A stretch of 36,872 nt of DNA from an uncultured Alcanivoracaceae bacterium. GTDB lineage: Bacteria; Pseudomonadota; Gammaproteobacteria; Xanthomonadales; Marinicellaceae. This document shows, one piece after another, positions 10,543 through 20,794 of the stretch (the stretch's first letter is position 1; each line of letters starts with the position of its first letter). The notes beneath the pieces are model-generated. The model was given only the letters and a program-made list of their open reading frames with translations, did no database searches and had not been told where the DNA came from. The position numbers and the translations under genes were made by a program. Location of the stretch: positions 1 through 36,872 of the forward strand of contig CAJXVJ010000007.1 of assembly GCA_913061105.1 (NCBI GenBank), read 5' to 3'.

Positions 10543-11409
10543 TTAATACAAGCTACCTGAATTAATAATCGGTTGTGCATTTTCTTCACCACACAATACC
10601 ACCAATAAATTACTGACCATTGCGGCTTTGCGTTCATCATCTAATTCAATGATGTCTCTTGTGCTTAATTGTTCTAAAGCAATTTCAACCATGCCCACTG
10701 CGCCTTCTACAATTTGTGTTCTGGCAGATACTATGGCTTGTGCCTGTTGTCTTTTCAACATTGATGCCGCTATTTCTTGCGCGTATGCCAAATGACTAAT
10801 GCGCGCCTCAATGACTTCCACACCTGCCTTATCCAACCTATCCTGCACTTCTTTTTGTAGCAATTCGGCAATTTCTTGTGGGCTTGAACGTAAAGTGATT
10901 TTTTCACCTTGATGAGACTCGTAAGGATGAGCAGATGCCATATTCCTTAGGGCGGCTTCTGTTTGTATTTGTACAAACGACTCATAATCATCTACCTCAA
11001 ATATTGCCTCAGCTGTATCGACCACTTTCCACACCACCACTGTTGCAATTTCTATAGGATTACCTGCACTGTCATTGACTTTTAATTGACCACTTTCAAA
11101 GTTTCTCACTTTAACAGAGACTGCTTTTTTTGCGTAAAATGGATTGGCCCAACGTAATCCTGTGTTTTTGACGGTTCCAACGTATCGTCCAAATAATTGC
11201 AACACTTTCGATTGATTAGGGTGCACCATAAACAAACCGAAAAACATGACAAATATAACCGGAATAGCAATAATGCTTACTATCATTAATGGAATTATTC
11301 GTGCATTACCAGCAACAACTATCAAAACTATGTCTAACAACAAGGCTGCCAGCAATGTAAATAGCATGGTAAATCCAGATTTGGCTTGTATTTTTTTCTC
11401 TGTAATCAT
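10543..11409 (-). CDS. SPFH/band 7 domain membrane protein
   Basis: Two N-terminal TMs, then a band-7 domain ([41 protein letters not shown]...[19 protein letters not shown]). Start MITEKKI at 11409, preceded by GGAG. Confidence 0.88.
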   Translation of the reverse strand: MITEKKIQAKSGFTMLFTLLAALLLDIVLIVVAGNARIIPLMIVSIIAIPVIFVMFFGLFMVHPNQSKVLQLFGRYVGTVKNTGLRWANPFYAKKAVSVKVRNFESGQLKVNDSAGNPIEIATVVVWKVVDTAEAIFEVDDYESFVQIQTEAALRNMASAHPYESHQGEKITLRSSPQEIAELLQKEVQDRLDKAGVEVIEARISHLAYAQEIAASMLKRQQAQAIVSARTQIVEGAVGMVEIALEQLSTRDIIELDDERKAAMVSNLLVVLCGEENAQPIINSGSLY

Positions 11410-11808
11410 ATTTATTCTCCAATTATTATTAAATTTGATATTCACAACAGAGTTCATGTGATATCACTATGATACCATTATGTATGATAAATTGAAAGTC
11501 AAATAGTGCCAGAAGTCACAATAGTTAATAATTGATCAGTGTTTTTAGTCTTTAAATAGATATGAGGAGATTGACCCGCCTAAACCATTGCCAAAAAACT
11601 CATATTTACGATGATACTATTAAGTTGTTCCATTGTGAATCCACCAAAACATCGATTTTCAGATTAATTTTAAAGGAAATCAAATAAATGCAATTGTTTA
11701 TCTGTATATATAATTGTAACCTTGGTGTTAATACTGCCTATATAATATATAATTGAACTTTTCATTTGGCACTTGTCGAATCACTATCAACTTTAAATTA
11801 TTCATTAT

Positions 11809-13350
11809 ATGTATCTAGACTTCTATGGTTTTGATGAACCACCTTTTTCTATAACACCAGACCCCAGATTTGTTTTTCTCAGTGAAAAACACGAAGAATC
11901 ACTGGCGCATCTCGTTTATGGAATTACCCGCGGTGGTGGTGCTGGGTTTGTTCAACTGACTGGAGAAGTGGGCACAGGCAAAACCACCATCAGTCGTTTA
12001 CTACTAGAACAGATTCCTGAAAAGACAAACATTGCCCTCATCCTCAACCCAACCATATCACCTGTTGAGTTGTTAGAGTATATTTGCAAAGAACTAAAAG
12101 TACCCTTAAGGGGCATTAAGGGCAAACTAAATAGCATGGTTGATAAGCTCAATGAATATCTATTAAAATCTTGGTCAGATGGTGAAAACACAGTAGTAAT
12201 GATAGACGAAGCACAAAATTTACCAAGAGATACATTAGAACAACTAAGGCTATTAACTAACTTAGAAACTGACAAGCAAAAATTATTACAAATTGTTTTA
12301 ATAGGACAACCAGAACTGCGTTCAACCATGCGAAGAAATGATTTGCGCCAACTGGCTCAACGCGTCACTGCGCGCTATCATTTGATGCCCTTGTCAGCCA
12401 ATGAAACATTAAGCTACTTAAAACACCGGATAAAAGTAGCAGGTGGAAATCCTCAAATTGTTTCTGCAACCACCGCAAAAAAAGCTTTTCAATTGACCAA
12501 AGGCATTCCTAGGTTAATTAATGTGCTTATGGACCGGGCATTGTTGGCAGCCTATTCTGATGATGTACAAACCATTAGTAACAAACATTTATCTATTGCG
12601 GCTACCGAGGTCTTGCCTGACAATATTGAACCGCATCAATCAATAAACAATTCTGTTTCACCCAAAGTCATTTGGGTTTTATTGGCAATGACCGCATTTG
12701 CTGCTGCGATTATTTATCAAGTAACAAAGATAGATAAACAAATGAATGGCAATACTAATCCCGCCATAGTCCAACCTAAAGTGATACAATACTCAGCAAA
12801 AACACATTTTGTACCCGCTCAAGCCAATGTGTCTTGGTTGACATATTTTAAGTCTTGGGACATCCAAATTAATAAAAACTGGCACAAACCGCAATGTCCA
12901 AATAGCACCGACACAGGCATGGCATGTATACGCAGACAAGGCAATTTTAATCAAATTAAAAAACTTGATCGCCCTGTTATGCTACAACTCGAAGACTCCT
13001 CATTGGTTTTACTATCCAAGATTGAAAATGGTAAGATGGGCGTGTTAAACAAATCTGCTCAAGTTGAATTGATTAAACAATCATGGCTTGAAAAACAATG
13101 GTTGGGGACTTATTTTATAATATGGCCCATGCCTGCTGAATTATTACAAGAATATAATCCAGCTCAAATGCAACAATGGAGCTTAGAAATGGCCAATACA
13201 ATAGCTGATAAAACAATAGACATTGATGGTCTTAAAACATGGATAACCAATTTTCAACAGGCAAATGGTTTACTGGCTGATGGCATTATTGGATCAGAAA
13301 CACAAATGGCATTAAGCCTTAACGCATATAACGGACCAACTCTAAAATAA
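11809..13350 (+). CDS. ExeA/GspA-like AAA ATPase with C-terminal peptidoglycan-binding domain
   Basis: Walker A GEVGTGKTT, Walker B VVMIDEAQNL, TM near residue 290, C-terminal PG_binding_1-like FQQANGLLADGIIGSETQMAL. Confidence 0.88.
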   Translation: MYLDFYGFDEPPFSITPDPRFVFLSEKHEESLAHLVYGITRGGGAGFVQLTGEVGTGKTTISRLLLEQIPEKTNIALILNPTISPVELLEYICKELKVPLRGIKGKLNSMVDKLNEYLLKSWSDGENTVVMIDEAQNLPRDTLEQLRLLTNLETDKQKLLQIVLIGQPELRSTMRRNDLRQLAQRVTARYHLMPLSANETLSYLKHRIKVAGGNPQIVSATTAKKAFQLTKGIPRLINVLMDRALLAAYSDDVQTISNKHLSIAATEVLPDNIEPHQSINNSVSPKVIWVLLAMTAFAAAIIYQVTKIDKQMNGNTNPAIVQPKVIQYSAKTHFVPAQANVSWLTYFKSWDIQINKNWHKPQCPNSTDTGMACIRRQGNFNQIKKLDRPVMLQLEDSSLVLLSKIENGKMGVLNKSAQVELIKQSWLEKQWLGTYFIIWPMPAELLQEYNPAQMQQWSLEMANTIADKTIDIDGLKTWITNFQQANGLLADGIIGSETQMALSLNAYNGPTLK

Positions 13351-13356
13351 AATACT

Positions 13357-14175
13357 ATGTCAACAATATTAGATTCACTTAAAAAATCATCCGACAAAAG
13401 AGATGATAACAACAAAACGTCTATAGACAATTTTAACTTTGCTAACTCTAAAAAGTCATCAAAATCTGGTCTGATTATAATCATGTTTTTGATTACAATC
13501 ACTGCAGTTATCTTGTATTTTGGTTACCACTACTTAAACGATACTGCTGATAATACCAAACCAACTCCAGATGCCACACTGTCAATTGAGCAAACTCCAG
13601 AACAAGACACAGAAAGCAATAAGGCTATAGCTATAAAGCAAGATAACAACAGCAATACTAAAAAAATTCAAAAACCCAATAACGCTTCTGTCAGAGAAAA
13701 ATTAAAACAAGGCCAAATTTCCAGACAAAAGACCGAAAAAAGCAAAAGAAACCTGAATAGAGTGGCTAAAACCAAGGAAAATGCTGCAAAAACAAATGTA
13801 AAATCTCAAAATAAAACAAAATCAATTCCCACAGGCTCTACAAAAAATAAAAGCGAAACAACAAACAAGAAACCTGAGATAACACTCACAATGCCGGATG
13901 ATTCTAAGAATCAAAAAAAACCAGAGCCTAAAGTTAAAAAATCTGAATACACCTATGTTTATCAATTGCCTTTTAGTATCAGAAAAGAAATGCCTAAATT
14001 TAAACTCAATATTCACGTCTATGACGAAAACCCTGAGAACCAACTAGTTGTCATTAATGGTGCCAAATTTGCAGTAGGTGATCTGATTGACGAGCAAGTG
14101 TTAATTAAGTCAATAGTTAGAGAAGGTGTGTTGTTAGAGTTTAATGACCAAGTGTTTTTATTACCCAACCTATAG
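13357..14175 (+). CDS. GspB-like general secretion pathway protein B
   Basis: N-terminal MSTILDSLKKSSDKR, single TM, low-complexity K/N/T-rich linker, C-terminal GspB-like domain (KFKLNIHVYDENPENQLVVINGAKFAVGDLI...GVLLEFNDQVFLLPN). Confidence 0.82.
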   Translation: MSTILDSLKKSSDKRDDNNKTSIDNFNFANSKKSSKSGLIIIMFLITITAVILYFGYHYLNDTADNTKPTPDATLSIEQTPEQDTESNKAIAIKQDNNSNTKKIQKPNNASVREKLKQGQISRQKTEKSKRNLNRVAKTKENAAKTNVKSQNKTKSIPTGSTKNKSETTNKKPEITLTMPDDSKNQKKPEPKVKKSEYTYVYQLPFSIRKEMPKFKLNIHVYDENPENQLVVINGAKFAVGDLIDEQVLIKSIVREGVLLEFNDQVFLLPNL

Positions 14176-14179
14176 GTCA

Positions 14180-15046
14180 TTAATGGCCTGTGCGTAAGGC
14201 CTTTTTATCCTTGCCAATAAAATCATTAATCGCTGATAAGACTAAAGCATTTTTCCTAAATGGTTTTGCCATATTAATTAGCACTCCAATATGACTTTTC
14301 TTCTCCGGCATAATCAATTTATGATCCACCTGAAATTTGCTCAACTTCGCCGATAAGTTAGTGGCATTTTTTGGACTGACCTTTTTGTCATTTTTACCAT
14401 GTATAAGTAAAAATGGCGGTTCATTTCCATTGATATAATTAATGGGTTGTGAATTATAATAATCGTTTTCTGAAGAAAACAACTGGTACATGTAATCGTC
14501 ACTGAATGGATAAAAATCATAGGGTCCTGCCAGTCCGATAAACCCGCCAATAGGCAACAAGGATTCTTCTAAATAATCTTCATTTGCGACCAACATCGCG
14601 CCTATTTGTGCTCCAGCAGAATGCCCCATGATAAACAAACTTTTATTTTCTATTGTATATTTCTGACTATTTTGACCGGTCCACAAAACGGCATTTTCAG
14701 CATCTTCCATAATTTCCTTAAATTTTACATCTGGATATTTTCTATAATCTGGAATGACCACTGCGTATCCTTGCTGGGTTAAGGCTTCTGCCACAAATAA
14801 ATAATGGTGCTTATTAAGTGCACTGCATTGCCCCCAACAACCGCCATAAAAAAATACAATAGTAGCTGATATCTCTTGTGTTTTTGGTAAATAGAAATCA
14901 AGCTTGTTTTGTTTGTGTGGGCCATAGGATATGTCTTTACTTACGGAATATTTTCCAGACTTTGCTATGCCATTAATAAGACCCAGTCCAGTGTTGACAC
15001 AGGATGACAAAATTAAAGCGAATAATAAAACAGCAATGACTTTCAT
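14180..15046 (-). CDS. Alpha/beta hydrolase (carboxylesterase-like), probable lipoprotein
   Basis: Lipobox LILSSC, nucleophile elbow GHSAGA, FFYGGCW oxyanion region; start MKVIAVL at 15046. Confidence 0.82.
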   Translation of the reverse strand: MKVIAVLLFALILSSCVNTGLGLINGIAKSGKYSVSKDISYGPHKQNKLDFYLPKTQEISATIVFFYGGCWGQCSALNKHHYLFVAEALTQQGYAVVIPDYRKYPDVKFKEIMEDAENAVLWTGQNSQKYTIENKSLFIMGHSAGAQIGAMLVANEDYLEESLLPIGGFIGLAGPYDFYPFSDDYMYQLFSSENDYYNSQPINYINGNEPPFLLIHGKNDKKVSPKNATNLSAKLSKFQVDHKLIMPEKKSHIGVLINMAKPFRKNALVLSAINDFIGKDKKALRTGH

Positions 15047-15179
15047 AGAAAATTTTATAATAAATATTGATTCAAGATTGTTATTCATAACACTATTTAA
15101 TGCAAGAGAAAATATAAGCCATTGACTTACAGTTGTCGCAACGTTTAAGATAACAACTCAATTCATTTCATAAAAAATT

Positions 15180-16664
15180 ATGGCTAACGATAATCAAGAA
15201 GACAACATATCTGAAATTGAAATTCAGGATCAAAAAATAATCACCAATACCAAGCTCAGCTTATTAGAAGCTTTAATTCCAGTTGTAGCGCTGATGGCCA
15301 TGTTGGCCTACAATATATTCTATGTCGAAGACCAAGAATTACTTGGCGCATATACCAATCAATACATATTACTCATTGCAGGTTTTATCGCTGCAGTTGT
15401 TGGCTTGTTTAATCAAGTCACTTTAAAACTCATGTTTCAAGAGGTGATTGAAAATCTTAAAAAAATTGTAATCCCATTAATGATACTCATCTTAGTTGGA
15501 GCCTTATCTGGTACATGGTTGATTAGTGGCATCATCCCCGCCATGGTTTATTATGGACTTCAAGTCCTTAGTCCTGAAATATTTTTACCAGCCTCAGTTA
15601 TCATTGCCATCATTATTTCGATTGCTACAGGCAGTTCATGGACAACAACTGCAACTGTAGGTATCGCCCTAATTGGCATTGGGACAGCCCTTGGAATACC
15701 GACAGGTATGGTAGCAGGTGCTGTTATATCAGGAGCATATTTCGGTGACAAAATGTCTCCATTGAGTGACACAACAAATCTGGCACCTGCCATGGCTGGT
15801 ACAGATTTGTTTACCCATATCCGCTACATGGCCTATACAACAGTCCCAACAATAGTGATCACCATTATTGCATTCAGTATCATGAGCATGAATTTGGAAG
15901 TCGCTGGTAGTGCTGATATTGGACATTTAATAGTTGCCATTGACAATACTTTTAATATTACCCCATTATTATTTATTGTGCCAGGTGTTGTTGTTGCACT
16001 CATTATTATGAAAACAAAACCACTAATTGCCTTAGCCGTTGGTGTCACTCTAGCTGCAGTTTTCTCCTTTATCTTTCAAAGTGATGTCATCAGTTCATTA
16101 TCATCATCAAGTTTTACCACTGTTATAAAAGCCATATTTGTTGATACAGCTATCGTTACCGATAATGAAATGCTTAATGAACTATTTTCATCTGGCGGAA
16201 TTATGGGCATGATGTGGACCATTATTTTAATAATTTGCGCCATGATATTCGGAGGAATAATGGATGGCATTGGAGGACTAGAAAGAATTACTGAAGCCCT
16301 ATTAAAAATGGCCAAATCAATTTTTGGATTATTTTCAAGCACAGTCATGAGTTGCGTTGGACTCAATGTCATCGCATCAGATCAGTATCTTGCCATTGTT
16401 ATACCGGGTAAAATGTACGAAAAGGCATATAGAGATCGTGGATTGGCGCCCGAAAATCTAAGTAGAACCTTGGAGGATACAGGAACAGTCACATCAGCTC
16501 TTGTCCCATGGAATACTTGTGGTGCTTATCACTCTGGCGTCCTTGGCGTCAAGGTAGAAGACTATTTTGCCTTTGCTATATTTAATTGGCTCAGCCCTTT
16601 TATGACCTTATTTTTTGCTGGCTTTAATATAAAGATCAGACAACTGGTCAATAAAACCAAATAG
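15180..16664 (+). CDS. nhaC: Na+/H+ antiporter NhaC family
   Basis: 494 aa multi-TM with GSSWTTTATVGIALIGIGTALGIP, GAYFGDKMSPLSDTTNLAPA, LEDTGTVTSALVPWNTCGAY. Confidence 0.93.
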   Translation: MANDNQEDNISEIEIQDQKIITNTKLSLLEALIPVVALMAMLAYNIFYVEDQELLGAYTNQYILLIAGFIAAVVGLFNQVTLKLMFQEVIENLKKIVIPLMILILVGALSGTWLISGIIPAMVYYGLQVLSPEIFLPASVIIAIIISIATGSSWTTTATVGIALIGIGTALGIPTGMVAGAVISGAYFGDKMSPLSDTTNLAPAMAGTDLFTHIRYMAYTTVPTIVITIIAFSIMSMNLEVAGSADIGHLIVAIDNTFNITPLLFIVPGVVVALIIMKTKPLIALAVGVTLAAVFSFIFQSDVISSLSSSSFTTVIKAIFVDTAIVTDNEMLNELFSSGGIMGMMWTIILIICAMIFGGIMDGIGGLERITEALLKMAKSIFGLFSSTVMSCVGLNVIASDQYLAIVIPGKMYEKAYRDRGLAPENLSRTLEDTGTVTSALVPWNTCGAYHSGVLGVKVEDYFAFAIFNWLSPFMTLFFAGFNIKIRQLVNKTK

Positions 16665-16694
16665 AACCACTGCCCAAAGAGCAACGGTAACGTT

Positions 16695-17561
16695 TTGAAA
16701 GCTTTCATCTTTAATCTGGTATTAAAAATTGGACGTTCTTTGTCTTTAAAGCGCGGCCGTTGGTTGGCAAAATTTATAGGTGGACTGACCTGGAAATTGT
16801 CCAGTAAAAATAAACACGTTACTGTCACAAACATATCAAAGTGTTACCCTCACCTTTCACAATCTGAACAATTAGATTTGGCCCGAAAATCAATCGATGC
16901 CACTTTAATGAACATGTTCGAGCTGGGTAAGATTTGGGGCACAGAATCTGACAATAAAAACTTGATTGATAATATTTACGGATTGGATGATTTTGCAGCA
17001 GCATTAAACCAAGGCAATGGTTTACTTTTGGCTTTGCCTCATATGGGAAATTGGGAAGTGCTAAATTTGGTATTGGCTCAATTTGATCAATATGCGTTCT
17101 TATACAAGCCACCGACCGACCCTAAAATTGAACATCTGTTGATCAAACACCGAGGCGCATCAAAAGCTTTGCAGATTGAAGCCAATCTAAACGGCGTTAG
17201 AAAAATCATCAAACACCTAAAGAGCAAAGGATTTGTAACAATTTTGCCCGACCAAAGGCCCAAAGGTGGCCAAGGCGTTTTTGCGCCATTCTATAAGATT
17301 CCGACCTATACCATGAGTTTGTTCTCAAGACTCGCGATCAAAACAAAAGTACCCGTCTTTTTTGCTTATGCATTGAGAACAGATACAGGCTTTGATGTCT
17401 TTTTTGAACAAAGCAATGATCAAATATATGCAGACATGCAGACATCCATTGACTACATGAACAGTAAAATCCAGGACATTGTAGACAAAGCGCCCGAACA
17501 GTACCAATGGACATATAAAAGGTTTAGCATTCAACCCGAGAACGAACCTCCTTTTTATTGA
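16695..17561 (+). CDS. LpxL/HtrB-family lipid A biosynthesis acyltransferase
   Basis: LPLAT features: LLALPHMGNWEVLNL, ILPDQRPKGGQGVFAPFYKIPTYTM, PEQYQWTYKRF. Confidence 0.9.
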   Translation: MKAFIFNLVLKIGRSLSLKRGRWLAKFIGGLTWKLSSKNKHVTVTNISKCYPHLSQSEQLDLARKSIDATLMNMFELGKIWGTESDNKNLIDNIYGLDDFAAALNQGNGLLLALPHMGNWEVLNLVLAQFDQYAFLYKPPTDPKIEHLLIKHRGASKALQIEANLNGVRKIIKHLKSKGFVTILPDQRPKGGQGVFAPFYKIPTYTMSLFSRLAIKTKVPVFFAYALRTDTGFDVFFEQSNDQIYADMQTSIDYMNSKIQDIVDKAPEQYQWTYKRFSIQPENEPPFY

Positions 17562-17581
17562 TTTAATTTATTTAGTATCAA

Positions 17582-18784
17582 TCACCCTCTTAATTCAGCA
17601 CTTTTTTGGTGGAATACCAAGCCTTCGGCTTCTGCCAAAATTGATGCAGTCTTTGCCAATTCAACTCTGCCATTGTCATTAATTTTTTGACTCGATAGGA
17701 CTTTCAAAAATTGATGAACACTCAGTCCACCGGAATATTTTCCAGCACCATTTGTCGGTAATGTGTGATTTGGTCCTGCGCAATAATCGCCAAATGCCAC
17801 AGCAGAGTTTTCACCTATAAATATTGAACCATAATTTTTAAACACAGAAGTATCACTATTTTTATCTGTGACAAGCAAATGCTCAGGTGCATAGTCATTG
17901 ATCAATTCAATTGCTTGGGCTTGATTGTCCGCAAGTACAAACTGAATCTGGTTGTTTTTGATTAATTCAACACCCGAATCATGTGCCTTTGTACAACTGT
18001 AAAGATTGTCTAACAGCTGTTGTGATGTGCTAACAATAATGCTAATGGCATTGGCATCATGCTCTGCTTGCGCCAGTGCATCATACATTATCCATTCTGA
18101 TTTGCTTAATTCATTGGCAAAAATCATCAATTCGCTTGGACCGGCCAAGGTGTCTATTTTTGTTCGGTCTTGAACTTGCGCTTTTGCTGAATTAACATAG
18201 GCATTGCCTGGGCCAACAATCATGTTTACAGGCTCAACATCGGCAAAACCATAGCTCAATGCACCAATGGCTTGCGCACCTCCAACATGAATAAACCTAG
18301 TCGCTCCTGCCAATGAAGCCGCTGCCAATAAAGCGGGGTGATTCGATGGCGAACAAGCCACCCGATTTGAACACCCTGCCACTTGTGCTGGAGTCAATGT
18401 CATTAATGCGCTAGATATCAATGGAAAATTCCCACCTGGAATATAGGCACCAATGTTTTCTATTGGTTGATACACATAACCAAATGTACCGAATTCATCT
18501 GAATAGGATTCATCACTTAAACCACGCATTTGAAATTCACAAAATGATTTGATGCGAGCATATGCCGTTAAAATGGCTTGTGATAGTTCTGGCTCAAGAC
18601 CATATTTTTCAAAAGGCAAGAGTTCTATAAATTTGGCAGGTTTACCATCTATCTTTTCATTCCATTGGTTTACCGCCTCATCGCCATTGTTGTCTATATC
18701 ATTGAGAATGGCTTTTACCTTCTCATCAATAGATTGCAAGTCATCAATGGCTGAACGTTTAAAGTCTATCGCATTAACGATCAT
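17582..18784 (-). CDS. hisD: Histidinol dehydrogenase
   Basis: AYIPGGNFPLISSALMTLTPAQVAGC, VGPGNAYVNSAKAQV, DTLAGPSELMIFA, DYCAGPNHTLPTNGAGKYSGGLSV. Confidence 0.97.
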   Translation of the reverse strand: MIVNAIDFKRSAIDDLQSIDEKVKAILNDIDNNGDEAVNQWNEKIDGKPAKFIELLPFEKYGLEPELSQAILTAYARIKSFCEFQMRGLSDESYSDEFGTFGYVYQPIENIGAYIPGGNFPLISSALMTLTPAQVAGCSNRVACSPSNHPALLAAASLAGATRFIHVGGAQAIGALSYGFADVEPVNMIVGPGNAYVNSAKAQVQDRTKIDTLAGPSELMIFANELSKSEWIMYDALAQAEHDANAISIIVSTSQQLLDNLYSCTKAHDSGVELIKNNQIQFVLADNQAQAIELINDYAPEHLLVTDKNSDTSVFKNYGSIFIGENSAVAFGDYCAGPNHTLPTNGAGKYSGGLSVHQFLKVLSSQKINDNGRVELAKTASILAEAEGLVFHQKSAELRG

Positions 18785-20018
18785 TGTTTCTACTCCTTAA
18801 ATCATTGACTATTTCAGATATGCCTACTCCTTTTGATTTGGCCATAACCATCGTAAAAAACAACAAATCTGCGGCTTCCCAGCGCACATGGTTATGGTCT
18901 TTTGCTTCGATGAGTTCTTCACATTCTTCTCTAAGTTTTTCAATTTGTAAGTTCTCATCACTGAATAGTGCCTGAGTAAATGATGGCTTTTTAGTGTCTT
19001 CTGCCAATCTTTTTTCAAATATTTCATCTAAATAACCTAATGAATAATTTTGATTTTGGGATGCAAAACAACTGTACCGATCAAAGTGGCAGGCATTGCC
19101 GCCTTGTTCAACCAAAAACAATAAGGTATCGCCGTCGCAATCCACGTCAACAGCAACCAATTTTTGCGTGTTGCCACTGGTCAAACCCTTGGTCCACATT
19201 TCGTTTCTTGAGCGCGAATAATATGCCCCTGTTCTTTGTGATAATGCCAATTGCAATGATTCTGGCGTACTATAGGCCATCATCAAAACCTTATTGGTTT
19301 TACAATCCTGAACAACCGTTGGAATCAATGGCAATTTATTGAAATCAACCAAAGACATAAAAGCTTTGTCTAAATCCATGCTGCCTGAATAAATCGCCAT
19401 GCCAATTTGTGAATTGGCGCCTAATTGGTTAATCCATTGCAAATCTTCATAACTGCTAATCCCACCAGCAACAGTCACTGGTATGTTTGAAGCTTTGATA
19501 ACTTCAGATATTCTGTCTTTATCAATGCCTCCCATCATGCCTTCTTTTTGCACTTGAGTATAAAGAAATTCACCACAATTTTTGGCCATTTCAGGAATAA
19601 TATCTATCACTTTTTGCTCCTGTGTTTTTTTCCAACCGTGTGTGGTTAAATAATCTCCTTTGGCATCTATGGCAAATACCAATGATTGTTTGGGTAGTTT
19701 TTTAACAAAATCAGCAGTGGCTGATGTGCCCAAAATGATTTTGCTAGCACCCGCTGCCAAGTAAGCTTTAGCCACATCTAAATCCCGAATTCCACCACCG
19801 ACTCTACACGGTGTTTTACGAAGCATTTTTTCGATCAGCACTTGGTTGTTTCCAGTTCCCATGGCAGCATTGAGATCTATGATAGCGACTTCGCCATACA
19901 TAGAAAATTCTTCTAACAATGCAAATACATCGTCTTTTTCTATTATCTTCTTTTCGGCTTGTCCTTGTTGTAATTGGACAGCCTTGCCATCCAGTAAATC
20001 TATTGAAGGTATTAACAT
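18774..20018 (-). CDS. hisA-hisIE: Trifunctional fusion HisA-HisI-HisE (ProFAR isomerase / PR-AMP cyclohydrolase / PR-ATP pyrophosphatase)
   Basis: One 414-aa ORF. HisA ~1-225 (IPSIDLLDGKAVQLQQG, RVGGGIRDLD, VFAIDAKG, YTQVQKEG, VAGGISSYEDL); HisI ~226-325 (VVQDCKTNKVLMMAYS, YYSRSRNEMWTKGLTSGNTQ, DVDCDGDTLLFLVEQGGNACH...SCF); HisE ~326-414 (REECEELIEAKDHNHVRWEAADLLFF). Confidence 0.94.
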   Translation of the reverse strand: MLIPSIDLLDGKAVQLQQGQAEKKIIEKDDVFALLEEFSMYGEVAIIDLNAAMGTGNNQVLIEKMLRKTPCRVGGGIRDLDVAKAYLAAGASKIILGTSATADFVKKLPKQSLVFAIDAKGDYLTTHGWKKTQEQKVIDIIPEMAKNCGEFLYTQVQKEGMMGGIDKDRISEVIKASNIPVTVAGGISSYEDLQWINQLGANSQIGMAIYSGSMDLDKAFMSLVDFNKLPLIPTVVQDCKTNKVLMMAYSTPESLQLALSQRTGAYYSRSRNEMWTKGLTSGNTQKLVAVDVDCDGDTLLFLVEQGGNACHFDRYSCFASQNQNYSLGYLDEIFEKRLAEDTKKPSFTQALFSDENLQIEKLREECEELIEAKDHNHVRWEAADLLFFTMVMAKSKGVGISEIVNDLRSRNNDR

Positions 20019-20794
20019 GATTGTGTTCTCATTTTGATTTTGTTTTTAATTAAATAGTCTTTGATTTGTTCCACAGTATATTCTTTTCTGTGAAAAATCC
20101 CGGCAGCCAAAACTGCATCGGCTCCTGCATTAATGGCGTCTAAAAAGTCTACTGGTTGATTGGCCCCGCCTGAAGCGATAATGGGAACAGAATAATCTTG
20201 ATTAGATAGTAAATCTAAATCAAACCCTGAACCGGTCCCATCTTTGTGCATGGCATTGATCATGATCTCTCCTGCGCCCCGTTGAATCACTTCATTCATC
20301 CATGAAGCATAGTTTTTCTCTACTCTTTTCGAACCACCATGTGTATATAAAACCAACTCACCACTTGCCTCTAAATTAACATCGACTGCAACGATGAGAC
20401 TTTGTGAGCCATATTTGTTGGCAATTTGATCAATTAGATTAGGATTCAAAACTGCCGCGGTATTCAAGGTGACTTTATCTGCACCTGCATTAAAGAACTT
20501 ATCAACATCCTCTAATATTTTTAAACCACCACCCACTGTAAAAGGTATTGAAAGTGTTTTTGCCACTTTATTGACCAATAACAAGGCGGAATCTTGCTTA
20601 TCAACACTGGCTTTAATGTCTAAGAAAACCAGTTCATCTGCGCCTTGGTGTTGGTATTGCAAACCCATTTCAATCGGATCACCCATGTCTTTTAATTGTT
20701 TGAAGTTTGTGCCTTTGACAACACGGCCATTTGCCACATCTAAACAGGCAATAATACGTGGAACCAAGGATGTTTTTTGAATTAATTTTGACAT
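20012..20794 (-). CDS. hisF: Imidazole glycerol phosphate synthase cyclase subunit
   Basis: RIIACLDVANGRVVKGTNF, TVGGGLKILEDV, DKVTLNTAAV, DGTGSGFDLDLL, IASGGANQPVDF. Confidence 0.97.
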   Translation of the reverse strand: MSKLIQKTSLVPRIIACLDVANGRVVKGTNFKQLKDMGDPIEMGLQYQHQGADELVFLDIKASVDKQDSALLLVNKVAKTLSIPFTVGGGLKILEDVDKFFNAGADKVTLNTAAVLNPNLIDQIANKYGSQSLIVAVDVNLEASGELVLYTHGGSKRVEKNYASWMNEVIQRGAGEIMINAMHKDGTGSGFDLDLLSNQDYSVPIIASGGANQPVDFLDAINAGADAVLAAGIFHRKEYTVEQIKDYLIKNKIKMRTQSC

